14,416 bases of DNA, taken from JAGQTE01 sp964648005. GTDB lineage: Bacteria > Actinomycetota > Acidimicrobiia > Acidimicrobiales > Acidimicrobilacustridaceae. Each line of letters starts with the position of its first letter. The stretch's first letter is position 1. Shown one piece after another: positions 13,943 to 14,416 of this stretch. The stretch covers positions 1 through 14,416 of the forward strand of contig CAZYKR010000091.1 of the NCBI GenBank assembly GCA_964648005.1, read 5' to 3'. The translations under genes were made by a program, and so were the position numbers. Under the pieces are notes generated by a model that saw only the letters and a program-made list of their open reading frames with translations, was not told the DNA's origin and did no database searches.

Positions 13943-14190
13943 GTACCCCTACCCCGGCGGCAACGTCTACGGCGGCACCAAGGCGTTCGTCACCCAGTTC
14001 TCGCTGGGGCTGCGCTCGGACCTTCACGGCACCGGCGTGCGCGTCACCTCCATCGAGCCGGGCATGGCCGAAACCGAGTTCTCGGTCATCCGGACCGACG
14101 GGAACCGCGCTGCCGCCGACGCGATGTACAAGGGGCTGCACCCGATCACGCCGGATGACATCGCCGAGACCTTGTACTGGGTCGCGACGC
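13923..14190 (+). pseudogene. Internal fragment of a YdfG-like short-chain dehydrogenase
   Basis: In the plus frame starting at 13923 the translation reads ISSTAATYPYPGGNVYGGTKAF and onward to DDIAETLYWVAT. It matches the second half of YdfG-type NADP-dependent SDRs (3-hydroxy acid / serine dehydrogenase): the catalytic S of the IGS-like segment, the YxxxK motif as YGGTK, FSLGLRSDLHGTGVRVTSIEPG, and the ITPDDIAETLYWVAT helix. The N-terminal Rossmann half (TGxxxGxG, NNAG) and the C-terminal about 20 residues are absent, and both ends stop at a join with a different gene on the opposite strand. It cannot make a functional enzyme as it stands. The frame continues after 14190 only into antisense of glgC. 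Confidence 0.85.
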
Positions 14191-14380
14191 CCATGCGCCT
14201 TATGCCGGAATTGAGCGCGTTCGAGAGCGCGAAATCGATGATCCGCGTCTTGCCGGCGAAGTAGACGGCGGGCTTGGCGCGCTTGTCGGTTAATTCCATG
14301 AGGCGCGAGCCGCGCCCGCCGGCGAGAACATAGGCCATCGCATCACGGGCGAGCGGGGCAAATTTCCGAGTCGACGCCAT
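14171..14380 (-). pseudogene. glgC: N-terminal fragment of glucose-1-phosphate adenylyltransferase
   Basis: The first 70 codons of GlgC, which makes ADP-glucose for glycogen synthesis. The nucleotide-binding signature VLAGGRGSRL (18-27), the regulatory/activator-site K36 in DKRAKPAVYFAGK and DFALSNALNSGIRRMGVATQYK are near-perfect family sequence. The N-terminal MASTRKFAPLARDAMAYVLAGG is the form seen in alphaproteobacteria (for example Rhizobiales), not actinobacteria. A strong GGGAGG (14385-14390) lies four bases before the ATG. After K70 the frame reads antisense of the dehydrogenase fragment, so about 350 residues are missing. This segment and its leader are visibly less GC-rich than the rest of the window. 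It is most likely a foreign sequence joined at the contig end. Confidence 0.87.
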
Positions 14381-14416
14381 ATTGCCTCCCTACAATTTGA
14401 CGATCCACGCCTCTCC

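Noticed and set aside
12720..14264. 514-codon plus-strand frame spanning DUF427 to the glgC fragment
   Set aside because: Most of it is antisense to DUF427 and the synthetase; only the segment 13923-14190 is real dehydrogenase coding, carried in by the chimeric joins. It is not a fusion protein.
13736..14416. Interpretation of the tail as horizontal transfer of dehydrogenase and glycogen genes
   Set aside because: All three pieces are truncated inside conserved domains, no mobile element is present, and both joins fall in about 20 bp of sequence fitting both genes, which fits an artefact better.
1..14416. CRISPR arrays, tRNA/rRNA genes, insertion sequences, prophage or toxin-antitoxin genes
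   Set aside because: I saw no regularly spaced repeats, cloverleaf-like segments, transposase motifs or toxin/antitoxin-like pairs; the overlapping DUF427 pair does not resemble one.

Overview
The window is about 70% GC, with frequent GTG starts, few strong ribosome binding sites and promoter-like hexamers placed directly in front of several start codons. An OmpR-type two-component pair, an amtB-glnK-glnD operon with a GlnR-like operator, and several small proteins of actinobacterial type point to Actinomycetota. An Acidimicrobiia-like lineage is my best guess, but this is inference. I see no tRNA, rRNA, CRISPR array, insertion sequence or phage gene.

Layout. (1) 2-778: 3' part of a probable secreted beta-propeller-like protein, cut by the window edge, followed by a perfect 12-bp hairpin. 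(2) 1120-3074: response regulator and membrane histidine kinase, two bases apart, ending in a nested hairpin shared with the converging 3-hydroxybutyryl-CoA dehydrogenase gene (3116-3964, minus). (3) 4115-4852: SGNH-hydrolase-like lipoprotein with a well-formed promoter whose predicted start is the GTG itself. (4) 8818 down to 4878, minus strand: amtB, glnK, glnD, the ammonium transport and nitrogen-signalling operon. Upstream, 8909-8946 carries four pentamers at 11-bp spacing that match the published actinobacterial GlnR box. (5) 8986-10344 (minus): CoA-disulfide-reductase-type flavoprotein, divergent from a family 5 solute-binding lipoprotein (10454-12130) that has no permease genes beside it. 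(6) 12156-13716: small conserved proteins, namely a four-cysteine 72-residue protein, a DUF427 gene overlapping a 156-residue gene of unknown function, and a divergent 99-residue unknown.

(7) 13736-14416 is not normal gene order. It is a collage of three gene fragments: the C-terminus of an acyl-CoA synthetase (minus), the middle-to-C-terminal part of a YdfG-like short-chain dehydrogenase (plus), and the first 70 codons of an alphaproteobacterial-looking glgC (minus). At both joins the fragments share a stretch that could be coding in both genes, about 20 bp each. This is most likely an assembly or amplification chimera at a contig end. Neighbourhood or transfer conclusions should not be drawn across 13922.

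The most informative biological signal is the GlnR-like operator on the nitrogen operon, together with the repeated leaderless-promoter pattern. I found no convincing new multi-gene system; the unknown small proteins around 12.1-13.7 kb are the least described part.
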